Positions 10,051 through 18,551 of a stretch of DNA of 64,000 nucleotides are shown piece after piece. Within the stretch, counting starts at the first letter, position 1, and the number at the start of each line of letters is the position of its first letter. Under the pieces are notes generated by a model. It did not search any database, was not told the DNA's origin, and saw only the letters and a program-made list of their open reading frames with translations. The DNA lies in contig NZ_JACIBY010000012.1 of NCBI RefSeq assembly GCF_014195535.1, positions 182,911 to 246,910 on the forward strand, given 5' to 3'. Made by a program: the position numbers and the translations under genes. This DNA comes from Runella defluvii (lineage in GTDB: Bacteria; Bacteroidota; Bacteroidia; Cytophagales; Spirosomataceae).

Positions 10051-10491
10051 TTATCTTTTTAAGATAACAAAATAGTCATACAAACGATTTGATTGAAACG
10101 GTTCAGATTCTCCTTCACTACTGACTCCTAAAATTACAAATTCCTTTTCTAATTCATCCAAATCTCGGCTGATTATCAAACGATACAAACGCTGTCTTCG
10201 TTCGTCGCTACCTTTAAATGCTATAATTTTGCCTGGATTTGCTTCAAGGAAATTTATGATTATCCCCATTACCGTTGCTAAAATTGTTTTCATGTCTTTA
10301 TTTCGGCTCTCAGTAATGTCTGATAAACGCCCCTCTTCGAGTACATCTACCAGTGCCAAATTGTAAACATTTTGGAAGTCTGATGTAGTAAAAATAACCC
10401 TTTTATTGACTTCTTTTTCGCGACTTATACTTTTGAAATCGTAGCGTATTTCGGTAATTGGGTTTTCAAACGGATACTGTGGCTCATCCAT
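10051..10491 (-). CDS. DUF6934-like protein of unknown function
   Basis: This 146-residue protein resembles, from memory, the DUF6934 family common in Cytophagales. Features of that family visible here are the YNLALVDV segment, the ILATVMGIIINFLEANPGK segment and the SDERRQRLYRLII segment. The family has no established biochemical function that I know of. The ATG at 10491 is preferred to an in-frame TTG two codons upstream. It is followed, three bases after its stop, by the 50-residue gene. Its position beside a Doc toxin operon and between two palindromes suggests an accessory or mobile gene pair, possibly toxin-antitoxin-like. Confidence 0.7.
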   Translation of the reverse strand: MDEPQYPFENPITEIRYDFKSISREKEVNKRVIFTTSDFQNVYNLALVDVLEEGRLSDITESRNKDMKTILATVMGIIINFLEANPGKIIAFKGSDERRQRLYRLIISRDLDELEKEFVILGVSSEGESEPFQSNRLYDYFVILKR

Positions 10492-10552
10492 CTCCAAAAA
10501 ACGTTAACAAATGAAACTTTCAATGTCTTAGGACTTTAAAAGTTTATAAAGT

Positions 10553-10587
10553 AACCCCTTCCAAGGTTTAAAACCTTGGAAGGGGTT
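10553..10587. repeat. palindromic repeat, about 16-bp stem (AACCCCTTCCAAGGTT)
   Basis: This near-perfect palindrome lies between the 3' end of the helicase gene and the 5' end of the DUF6934-like gene, both on the minus strand. It could act as the helicase terminator. It belongs to the same architectural family as the palindromes at 9212, 38408, 47165 and 55563, though its outer sequence differs. Confidence 0.72.
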
Positions 10588-10592
10588 CTGTT

Positions 10593-13500
10593 TTACCCCA
10601 GCCTCACCAACTCTCGCAAATCATTGTTAGACAAATCGCCCAACCATGTTTCGCCGTCGGTGACGGTGAGGTTGGCGAGTTCGCGTTTGTTTTGAATGAG
10701 TTTGTTGATTTTTTCTTCAAAACTGCCTTGCGTGATAAATCGGTGTACCAATACATTTTTGGTTTGGCCAATCCGAAAAGCGCGGTCGGTGGCTTGGGCT
10801 TCCACGGCGGGGTTCCACCACAAATCGTAGTGAATCACATTGTTGGCCGCCGTTAAATTGAGCCCTGTTCCTCCCGCTTTGAGCGACAAAATCAAAATAC
10901 GGGTGGAGCGATTGTGCTGAAAATCATCCACCATTTCATCGCGGTTTTTACGACTGATACCTCCGTGAAGGAAAGGGACTTCCAATTGCATTTGCTCCTG
11001 AAACATCGTTTGTAACAACGTCCCCATTTCTTCGTATTGCGTAAATAGAAGCGTCTTTTCGCCATTTTCGAGGATTTGACGAATCAAATCCAACAGCAAT
11101 TGCGTTTTTCCCGATGCTTCAGGTTGAGCGCCGCCTTTTTTGAGGTAGTGCGTGGGGTGGTTACAAATTTGTTTGAGGGCGGTCATCATTTTAAAAATCA
11201 ACCCACTGCGTTTGAACCCATCTTTTTGACCTTCAATGCCCCGCAACGCTTGGTCCACTACACTTTGATACAAAGCCGCTTGCTCGCCCGTGAGGGTACA
11301 AGCTTGGTCGATTTCAATTTTGTCGGGTAAATCTTGGATGATTTTTTTGTCCGTTTTTACCCGTCGCAAAATAAACGGCTCGGTCACGCGCTTAAACTTA
11401 TCCAAGGCGTGTTGGTCGCGATCAATCTCAATCGGAATGGCGTAATCACTCACAAACTTTTTCAGATTACCGAGGTAGCCTTTGTTGGCAAAATCAAAAA
11501 TTGACCAGTATTCGGCCATGCGGTTTTCGACGGGTGTACCACTCATGGCGATTTTGATGCCCGATTTCATTTTTTTGACGGCTTTGGTTTGGGCAGTATT
11601 GGGATTTTTGATGTTTTGCGCTTCGTCAATGACCATCACTGCCCATTTTAGCTTGCTCAAACCCTCTTCCTCACTGCGTACCACGCCGTAGGTGGTGAGC
11701 AAAATATCGGCGTCTTTGAGCGGAACCAAACTTCGTCCCGAACCGTGGTACAGGTGCAGACGAAGTTCGGGGGCAAATTTGCTGATTTCTTTCGACCAGT
11801 TGGTAAGCAAAGTCGTTGGCACTACAACCAACCCTTTCAATTTTTTAAAAGCCCCTTCTTGCTTCATTTTCAGGAGGGTAGTGATGACTTGCAGGGTTTT
11901 TCCCAACCCCATGTCGTCGGCAATGAGACTACCCATTCCCAAACGCGCATTTTTATAAAGCCATTCGTAGCCGCGTTGTTGGTAGGGGCGTAAGTTGGCG
12001 GCAAGGCGCTCGGGAAGTGCTACGGTTTCGTTTTTCAACAACGATTTCATCCACTTTTGCGCCGATTTGGTGAGGGTTACGCCCGTACCGTTAAATTCTT
12101 CAGTAAGAGCCGTTTGTAACAGTTCATTGCTATCCAACGAAGGCGGATTTTTGAGCTTTTCGAGTAAGGTTTTGATTTCTTTTTCGTCAAAATACGCGTA
12201 TTGGTCTTTGATTTTTACCAACCCTCGGTAGTTTTCAATCATCCGTACAAAGCCTTGGGTATCAATGTGTTCGTCGCCCACGGCTACTTCCCAGCGGAAC
12301 TTGAGCATATTTTCCAAACTGATAATCGACGAAGCCGCCACTTTGCCGTCTTCCTCGCTGTCGAGCGTCATGGTAAGCTGCGGACGGAGCAATTTTTGAA
12401 GCGATTTTGGCAACTGAATTTTGATGCCAAACAGTCGAATCGTTGGCAAAATTTTCAGAAGAATATCGGCAAACACCTCGGAGTCGAACTGCAATGTTTT
12501 CGCTCCATTGCTGGCAATCAATTGATTAAGTTGCGGAAAATGCTCCGCCATCATGGACAAGTCGCGCATCACCCCCATGCGAACGGGGGCATAATTGCGT
12601 TCGGCCATGAACGTTTGGAGGGGAATCGGGATGTTGAGTTCAGACTTTTTATGTTCTACAAACAGGTTGACTTTAAAACCCTCCTCCAGTTCTTCTACTT
12701 GCACCAACGGCACGTAATCGCGTTGGGCAATGAAAAATTTATTTAACCACAACTGAATATTACTCGGAATTTCGCGGGACTCAAAACCTCCAAAGAAAAC
12801 CATGGCGTTTCTAAAAAATAAGTCGTCGGTGTCGGTGGCTTTGTAGTCGTAATGGTCATTGAATTGCCGTATGTGCTCAGTCAAAATGAGCGAAGACAAG
12901 GCATTCATAAAATCCGTTTCGGTGGGAACAAAGATGTCTCGTTTCCCAATTTTGTAATAAAGAATATCGGGAGGCAATACTGCTCGTACGTGAGCCGACA
13001 GAGTAGCGACTTGGTCGTTGACAGTGGCTGGAATCCAGCGTACTAAGTGGTATTCTCGCTTGAGTTTAGCGCGTAACAATTGAGGAATAATCGCACCGCG
13101 CTCAAGGAGTTTGAGTGAAAAACGATTCAAAAAATAAAGCCCTTTGAGGGTAGGAGAGAGCTGTGGCAACTGCGACGAAGGCAAATGATGAATCCAATCG
13201 ACAAACTTGGGGAGTTCGTCAAATTGAAACACAACTCGCTCGCGGGTATCTCTGAAATTGGCCTGCAAAAAGCCCAGCGCTTCGTCCATGATGATTTCGC
13301 CGCTTTCTACCGCGTCCAAATCTTTGTCATATTCTTGGTCACTCGGTTCTTCAGAAACAGCCAGTTCGCGCGCTTTTTTTGCAGTATGAATGTGAAATTT
13401 TTGTAAAACCTGTTTGAAATTACCCGTTCGGTAAAACAAAGGTTTATCCCCTAAAAGTGACAATAAATTATCCGAAATATCGGGAAGTGTCGAAAAATCC

Positions 13501-14138
13501 AGCGGGGTATATAGGGCTTCGTTTGGCTGAAAAACGGTTTCTTCCGAGCCTTCAAACGGTTGGCGAATATCGGCTACGTCGAGCGTTTCTACATCTTTTT
13601 GGTCAGAGGACGCAAACCCCAGCGTTTCCAAGCTTTTGAACAAATCAAAATCACGGAGTTCAAAAATCAGAAAAGGATTTTTGTCAATTTCATTAGCGAC
13701 CAAAAACAGCACCGCCGCGCGGTGTTTGCAAGGATCGCCCCAATCGGGACACGAACAATCGGAATGAAACGCTTCCCACGAACGCGGAAATAGAAAAACT
13801 CCTTGATGTTGACAGTCGTTAAACAACTCGGTAGGCAGCTGACGATTCAGCAATTGTGTCAAATACAGCGGATTCTCAGTAATTAAACTCAACAATCGGG
13901 CTTTGTCAGACGGAGAGAGTGGGTCGATATTGAACGAAATCTTATAAGGCCGAGGGCTGGTACCTTTTACCCGCGCCGCGATTTTGTTTCCCTCAAACGC
14001 GATGCTTTGGACCGAGCCATTGTTGGCATACGTACGACCTCTGGCCAATCGCCCGCTTTCATCGAGCCCTTCCAGTATCGTGATCCATTGTTGTCCCCAC
14101 CACGTTTGTCCAAACGTACTTTTACGTTGAAATGCCAT
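10593..14138 (-). CDS. SNF2-family helicase with SWIM zinc finger
   Basis: This is a DNA-dependent ATPase of the SNF2/Rad54 class (superfamily 2), 1,181 residues from the ATG at 14138. An upstream in-frame TTG would add 14 residues and is less likely. A SWIM zinc motif (CSCPDWGDPCKH, residues about 128-139) lies near the N-terminus. Walker A (DDMGLGKT) is near 737-744, the DEAQ box near 836-839, and the C-terminal helicase domain contains FLHGGISRKNRDEM and the motif VI stretch DRAFRIGQ. Such SWIM-SNF2 proteins are widespread in Bacteroidota. Their cellular role, presumably remodelling protein-DNA complexes or repair, is poorly defined. Confidence 0.93.
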   Translation of the reverse strand: MAFQRKSTFGQTWWGQQWITILEGLDESGRLARGRTYANNGSVQSIAFEGNKIAARVKGTSPRPYKISFNIDPLSPSDKARLLSLITENPLYLTQLLNRQLPTELFNDCQHQGVFLFPRSWEAFHSDCSCPDWGDPCKHRAAVLFLVANEIDKNPFLIFELRDFDLFKSLETLGFASSDQKDVETLDVADIRQPFEGSEETVFQPNEALYTPLDFSTLPDISDNLLSLLGDKPLFYRTGNFKQVLQKFHIHTAKKARELAVSEEPSDQEYDKDLDAVESGEIIMDEALGFLQANFRDTRERVVFQFDELPKFVDWIHHLPSSQLPQLSPTLKGLYFLNRFSLKLLERGAIIPQLLRAKLKREYHLVRWIPATVNDQVATLSAHVRAVLPPDILYYKIGKRDIFVPTETDFMNALSSLILTEHIRQFNDHYDYKATDTDDLFFRNAMVFFGGFESREIPSNIQLWLNKFFIAQRDYVPLVQVEELEEGFKVNLFVEHKKSELNIPIPLQTFMAERNYAPVRMGVMRDLSMMAEHFPQLNQLIASNGAKTLQFDSEVFADILLKILPTIRLFGIKIQLPKSLQKLLRPQLTMTLDSEEDGKVAASSIISLENMLKFRWEVAVGDEHIDTQGFVRMIENYRGLVKIKDQYAYFDEKEIKTLLEKLKNPPSLDSNELLQTALTEEFNGTGVTLTKSAQKWMKSLLKNETVALPERLAANLRPYQQRGYEWLYKNARLGMGSLIADDMGLGKTLQVITTLLKMKQEGAFKKLKGLVVVPTTLLTNWSKEISKFAPELRLHLYHGSGRSLVPLKDADILLTTYGVVRSEEEGLSKLKWAVMVIDEAQNIKNPNTAQTKAVKKMKSGIKIAMSGTPVENRMAEYWSIFDFANKGYLGNLKKFVSDYAIPIEIDRDQHALDKFKRVTEPFILRRVKTDKKIIQDLPDKIEIDQACTLTGEQAALYQSVVDQALRGIEGQKDGFKRSGLIFKMMTALKQICNHPTHYLKKGGAQPEASGKTQLLLDLIRQILENGEKTLLFTQYEEMGTLLQTMFQEQMQLEVPFLHGGISRKNRDEMVDDFQHNRSTRILILSLKAGGTGLNLTAANNVIHYDLWWNPAVEAQATDRAFRIGQTKNVLVHRFITQGSFEEKINKLIQNKRELANLTVTDGETWLGDLSNNDLRELVRLG

Positions 14139-14264
14139 TCGTTTTTCGATTTTTTGCAAAAATAGGGAAGGATGTGGCAAAGTAGAACAGGATTCTGTTT
14201 CTTTGAATAGCCTTCCAATGCCTCGGCCTAGTAGTTCATTTGATTAATTTCTCGTTTTACTTAC

Positions 14265-16547
14265 ATGAAATCACCATTTTCGACTTCCCTCTTTTTAAGT
14301 TTGTTGCTGTCTTTTGGAACAATTTGTGCTCATTCTCAGGATTTTTCGACAAACTATTTTAAAATTCACATCAACGAAAAAGGCTGGATTACCAGCATGA
14401 AAAATACCACTACCCAACCTCAACGGGAATTTAGTCCTGCCGAAAAGCCGTCTCCGTTGCTTAGCCTGTACGACAGTAAGAAAAAGTACTATTTTAAGCC
14501 CATCAAAGCTACCTTTCAAAAGTCGAAAAAAACGTTTTTGTTGCACTATGCCAACGGCTCCGTAGCAACAGTATCGGTGGTGCCTCATTCAAAATACATC
14601 AAGCTGACACTCCTTGCGCTTAGTCCTCGAAATGGGGTTGATAATGTCCAATGGGGCTCTTACCATACCAACATTACCAACCTTTTTGGGGAGGTGATTG
14701 GCGTAGCGCGCGATACCAGCGACACCGTCAATTACGCCATCGGGATGTTGGCCCTTAATGACATTACCATCGGAGGTACGGCTGATTTAGAAGGGGATGC
14801 TGCTCCTTTTCAGTACATTATTCATACGCCCGATAAAAAACAGTTTCCGCTTCCTGCGCATTTGCACGAAGGGCAAGTATTCCCGATTGGTGGTGATGGC
14901 ATAAGCGACGTGGCTTTTTATTCTCATTATGAGCCTTACTATCGAATTTTGTACGGAAATGCTGCTTTTGTGGACAAAGAAGGTGAAATCTATTTGACGT
15001 ACCACGCTCGCAACCGCACCGTTAAAAACGACATTTTGTTTTCGCTTATTCCATTTTTGCCCACCAACAAACCCAACCACCAAGAAGTGGAGCCGCTGCC
15101 AGGCGTCGATTTTATTGGTTCGTCCATTGCCCTTTGGGGAAGCCCCGATAGCACCGCTTTGTTGGATGTGATTCAAAACATCGTTTTGTCCGAAAAGCTA
15201 CCGTATCCTACCATCAATGGCAAATGGGTCAAAGACCCCGCCCGATATATCCCCGACGTAAGTGCCAAAGGCGGGCTTTATGACAGCACTCTTTCGTACG
15301 TGTCTCAAATGGGTTTTAAAGCCATTGAAGCCGAAGATTTGCCCTATTTTAAGGTGGACCGAGGCAATGGAGGTTACATTGATGGGCTAAATTTTGAAAA
15401 GAAACCGTTTAAAAAAACATCGGGGAGCCTGTCACATAAAGAATTTACGGACTTAGCCCGCCCCAAAGGGATTTTGGTTGGCCGTCATACCATTGCAACC
15501 GCCCTCGCTCAAGGAACAAAGGATGCCAGCCCGATACCGAGCGATAGTTTGTGTTATCAGCAAAAACGGGTGTTGATGAAAGCGATAAGCGCCACTGACA
15601 CGCTCATCGAAATCGACGACCCAACGTATTTGGACGAAATAGCCAGTTGGGAAGGACATTGTGAAAACTTAAACATGGTTAAAATTGGGCAAGAACTAAT
15701 CCACTATTTAGGGGTTTCTACCACCCCGCCTTATCGACTTTTGCGCGTCAAAAGAGGGTATTGGGGTACAACACCGTCGGCGCACTCAGCTTCTGAATCA
15801 GTGTATAAGCTTCAAGTAACCATCAATTATGGCTACGACGGCTTGATTCCGAACATCTATTTGCAAGATAAAATTGCGGCGTATTACGCAGACGTGAGCC
15901 ACATCAATGGCATTCACTTTATGGACTTAGACGGGCAAGAGTTTTTGTTTAATAGCGGTCATGGGTATTATTCGGTGAAGCGGTTTTTTCGGAAAATGTT
16001 TGAACGCGCGGACGTGCATCGCATCCCCTACCTTAGGGTGTCGGGCGCTACTTTGTCGGAAGGGTCGTGGCATTATCAAAGTGTGTGGAACGTAGGAGGG
16101 GGCACCAACATGTATGACCTCAAAAAACGAGTTTGGGGCAGCACCACCAGCGAAGGGAAAGACATTCGGGATGTGGCTTTTTCCAATTATTTTCCTGCCA
16201 CGTTTGGGGTGAATTTTGGAATGAACGCAAACTCAACGGTAGCTGATTATGAGCACATTCAAGCGATTTCGGTTGGAGCTGGAGCCACTTATTTGATGGA
16301 ACTTAACCAAAAGTCAATCGAAAGTTGTCCCCAAAAATACGACATATTCAAAGCCATCCGAACGTGGGAAAATGCCCGTGCGGCCAATGCGTTCCCTCGT
16401 TGGGTTAAAAAAGAATTGTCGAACCCCGACAATCAATTTCATTTGGTACAAATTGATACCTACACTTGGAAGCTGTACAAAACAGACCGAGACGGACAAA
16501 ATCCAACGTTGTTTAGCGTCTTGAAAAGAGACACTAAGTATCCTTGA
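14265..16547 (+). CDS. secreted protein, probable glycoside hydrolase of unassigned family
   Basis: This 760-residue protein has a signal peptide (residues 1-25, cleavage after CAHS). The first 270 or so residues look like the all-beta supersandwich domain found before TIM-barrel glycosidases. The following part (about 280-700) has alternating strands and helices in the manner of a (beta/alpha)8 barrel. A strand-end motif, HFMDLDGQEF, at about 549-558 could supply catalytic acids. I cannot assign a CAZy family. Location just upstream of a sigma/FecR/SusC/SusD set supports a role in polysaccharide breakdown, but this is inference. The predicted protein is full length with no frameshift seen. 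Confidence 0.75.
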   Translation: MKSPFSTSLFLSLLLSFGTICAHSQDFSTNYFKIHINEKGWITSMKNTTTQPQREFSPAEKPSPLLSLYDSKKKYYFKPIKATFQKSKKTFLLHYANGSVATVSVVPHSKYIKLTLLALSPRNGVDNVQWGSYHTNITNLFGEVIGVARDTSDTVNYAIGMLALNDITIGGTADLEGDAAPFQYIIHTPDKKQFPLPAHLHEGQVFPIGGDGISDVAFYSHYEPYYRILYGNAAFVDKEGEIYLTYHARNRTVKNDILFSLIPFLPTNKPNHQEVEPLPGVDFIGSSIALWGSPDSTALLDVIQNIVLSEKLPYPTINGKWVKDPARYIPDVSAKGGLYDSTLSYVSQMGFKAIEAEDLPYFKVDRGNGGYIDGLNFEKKPFKKTSGSLSHKEFTDLARPKGILVGRHTIATALAQGTKDASPIPSDSLCYQQKRVLMKAISATDTLIEIDDPTYLDEIASWEGHCENLNMVKIGQELIHYLGVSTTPPYRLLRVKRGYWGTTPSAHSASESVYKLQVTINYGYDGLIPNIYLQDKIAAYYADVSHINGIHFMDLDGQEFLFNSGHGYYSVKRFFRKMFERADVHRIPYLRVSGATLSEGSWHYQSVWNVGGGTNMYDLKKRVWGSTTSEGKDIRDVAFSNYFPATFGVNFGMNANSTVADYEHIQAISVGAGATYLMELNQKSIESCPQKYDIFKAIRTWENARAANAFPRWVKKELSNPDNQFHLVQIDTYTWKLYKTDRDGQNPTLFSVLKRDTKYP

Positions 16548-16554
16548 AACGGGC

Positions 16555-16611
16555 AAAATTTTAATTAAACGTAAGAGTAACAGTACGTTTAGGCGTTTTA
16601 GTTAAAATTTT
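16555..16611 (+). terminator. AT-rich nested inverted repeat after the glycosidase-like gene
   Basis: An outer stem (AAAATTTTAA / TTAAAATTTT) encloses an inner stem (TAAACGTA / TACGTTTA), and T residues follow. The structure lies immediately after the stop codon and ends 77 bases before the sigma factor ATG. It could terminate transcription of the upstream gene. Confidence 0.55.
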
Positions 16612-16687
16612 TATCAAAAAATTCATAATTCAAGGGTTAGGTTTGCTGATTTTAGGTCTCGTGTCAGTAAAGGTCCTATTTGAACCC

Positions 16688-17281
16688 ATGAAACCCAGAC
16701 CCAAAGACGAACATACCCAACAACTCTGGCAAGATTACCGCGCAGGTGACCCCGCTTCGCTGGCGCAGTTGATGCAGTTGAATTACTCCGATTTATTTCA
16801 TTGGGGAGTGCGCTTTTGTCCCGAACGGGAGATGGTGAAAGACTGTATCCAAGAGCTTTTTTTGAGTCTTTGGCAGATACATGCGACCATCGGAGAGGTC
16901 GAAAATGTGCGGGCTTATTTGCTGAAGTCGCTTAAAACGAAGTTGTTGAGGGAGTTGTCAAAACAACACAACCATTTTTACGAATTAAACGACGACTACG
17001 ATTTTGATGTGTTGTTTTCTGCCGACCTGCGCATGATTGAGGACGAGTATGAAGTATATCAACTCAAACGATTGGAACACGTATTGGGACAATTGCCCGA
17101 ACGCCAAAAAGAGCTTATTTATCTAAGATTTTACCAAGATTTGAGCTACGATCAAATTGCCGAAACCATGCAAATCGGCCGACAATCGCTGTATAATTTA
17201 CTCCAAAAGGCACTGACAAGTTTAAGAAAACACTGGCAAGTGGGGCTCAACTTGTTATTGGCAGCCATGTGGGTGCGATAA
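16688..17281 (+). CDS. ECF RNA polymerase sigma-70 factor
   Basis: This 197-residue ECF sigma factor probably directs expression of the downstream fecR/susC/susD genes. Region 2 is recognisable around REMVKDCIQELFLSLW, and region 4 around RQKELIYLRFYQDLSYDQIAETM followed by a recognition helix IGRQSLYNLLQKA. The ATG at 16688 (MKPRPKDEH...) is chosen over an upstream in-frame TTG at 16643 that would encode an implausible hydrophobic leader. The anti-sigma gene begins 30 bases after the stop, so the two are an operon. Confidence 0.9.
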   Translation: MKPRPKDEHTQQLWQDYRAGDPASLAQLMQLNYSDLFHWGVRFCPEREMVKDCIQELFLSLWQIHATIGEVENVRAYLLKSLKTKLLRELSKQHNHFYELNDDYDFDVLFSADLRMIEDEYEVYQLKRLEHVLGQLPERQKELIYLRFYQDLSYDQIAETMQIGRQSLYNLLQKALTSLRKHWQVGLNLLLAAMWVR

Positions 17282-17311
17282 TCAATCGGGGCCTTTGGGA
17301 AATTAACTGAA

Positions 17312-18418
17312 ATGCATTACACCAATCAAATGAAAAAATACGAAGAATATAATGCCTTAGATTTTGTTAAAGACGACTCATTCCGAGATTGGGTACGTGG
17401 GAAAGGAAGCGATGAGGGTTTTTGGATGCGCTTTTTACAACAACATCCCGAAAAAAAGGCGGACATTCGTCAAGCGGAGTTGCTTATTCGGGCCATGAAT
17501 GTAGCGCCCGAATCACTCTCTGAAAAAGAAGTTCGCCAGGAGGTGACTCAATTTTTAGAAAAAATTACCAAACCATCTGACCAAGACGTCCCAACTCCCG
17601 TACGGTTATGGTGGCAACGTCCTCTCTATCAATTTGCGGCGGTCGTGGCCTTCGCAATTCTTTCCTTTGGCGCTTGGTGGGCTATGAATGTGGACGAAAA
17701 AACGCCACTGATGAGCTCAATTCCTACGCCTGACAATTCGCTGGCCGAAACGGTGAACGAAACGGAGGGGTTCTTACTGTTGACCCTAGAGGATGGCTCC
17801 ACTGTCAAACTGAGCCCTCATAGTCGATTAAAGTACGCGCCGAAGTTCACAGGTGAAAACCGCGAAGTGTTTCTGACGGGCGAGGCGCTTTTTGAAGTAG
17901 TGAAGAAAAAAGAACCTTTTTTGGTACAAACAGGGAAGCTAACGACCAAAGTATTGGGAACTGTTTTTACGGTAAGGGCTTATAAATCAGACAATCGTGT
18001 AACGGTGCAAGTGCGGTCGGGAAAAGTTTCGGTGTATTCGATTGATGAGAAAACCCCTGCGGTGATGACCACCACCAAAGGCGTGATATTGACGGCTAAC
18101 CAAGCGGCGGTTTTTGAAGAAAAAGAAAAACAACTCAGTAAAACGTTGGTGCTAGAACCAATTGTGTTGCGCCCCGAAGCCATTATAAATCATTACGCCT
18201 ATGACGAAAGCCCACTTCCGCAAGTTTTAAATCAATTAGAACAAGCCTATGGGATTCATTTTCAGTTTGACAATGAAAGCCTTAAAAACTGTAAAATCAC
18301 CGCAACGCTTTCAAACGAATCCTTATATGATAAACTTAATTTACTCTGTAAAATCACGGGGGCAACCTACGAGATTGTGGACGGCCAAATCATCTTTGAC
18401 GCCCAAGGATGTATTTAA
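17312..18418 (+). CDS. FecR-family anti-sigma factor
   Basis: This 368-residue membrane anti-sigma factor is paired with the sigma factor just upstream. The layout is an N-terminal cytoplasmic domain (to about 105), a transmembrane helix (about 107-124), a FecR domain (about 155-255) and a C-terminal DUF4974 domain (about 290-362) ending in GCI. A second ATG at codon 7 (17330) is an alternative start. The protein is paralogous to the FecR at 2436-3458 and shares the ANQAA motif and the terminal domain pattern. It presumably receives the signal from the STN domain of the SusC encoded next. Confidence 0.92.
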   Translation: MHYTNQMKKYEEYNALDFVKDDSFRDWVRGKGSDEGFWMRFLQQHPEKKADIRQAELLIRAMNVAPESLSEKEVRQEVTQFLEKITKPSDQDVPTPVRLWWQRPLYQFAAVVAFAILSFGAWWAMNVDEKTPLMSSIPTPDNSLAETVNETEGFLLLTLEDGSTVKLSPHSRLKYAPKFTGENREVFLTGEALFEVVKKKEPFLVQTGKLTTKVLGTVFTVRAYKSDNRVTVQVRSGKVSVYSIDEKTPAVMTTTKGVILTANQAAVFEEKEKQLSKTLVLEPIVLRPEAIINHYAYDESPLPQVLNQLEQAYGIHFQFDNESLKNCKITATLSNESLYDKLNLLCKITGATYEIVDGQIIFDAQGCI

Positions 18419-18422
18419 AAAA

Positions 18423-18453
18423 AAATCGGCAGTGGTTCCAGCACGGCCGATTT
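18423..18453 (+). terminator. hairpin between fecR and susC
   Basis: An 8-bp stem (AAATCGGC / GCCGATTT) begins 5 bases after the fecR stop and is followed by an A+T-rich stretch with six Ts. It could partially end the sigma/fecR transcript so that susC/susD are controlled separately. It lacks a U-tract immediately after the stem, so efficiency is uncertain. Confidence 0.5.
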
Positions 18454-18551
18454 GGATTTAACTTTTTTCAAATGTGTGTCTAAGCTATCTAAAAAAAGAT
18501 GGTAGTGAAGATGAATGTCTCAAAACCAATGTTATAAACCCAGACAAATTT

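Noticed and set aside
12201..12746. Long open frame (181 codons) on the plus strand inside the SNF2 helicase gene
   Set aside because: It lies wholly opposite a gene with clear helicase motifs and shows no domain, signal or start context of its own. Long antisense frames arise from codon bias of the real gene.
9249..14138. Known defence system such as DISARM or BREX including the SNF2 helicase
   Set aside because: None of the signature partners (methyltransferase, PglZ-like or DUF1998 proteins) is present nearby. SWIM-SNF2 proteins of this type are common housekeeping genes in the phylum.
16643..16687. Upstream TTG start for the sigma factor gene
   Set aside because: The added residues are hydrophobic and unlike ECF sigma N-termini; the ATG at 16688 gives the usual length.
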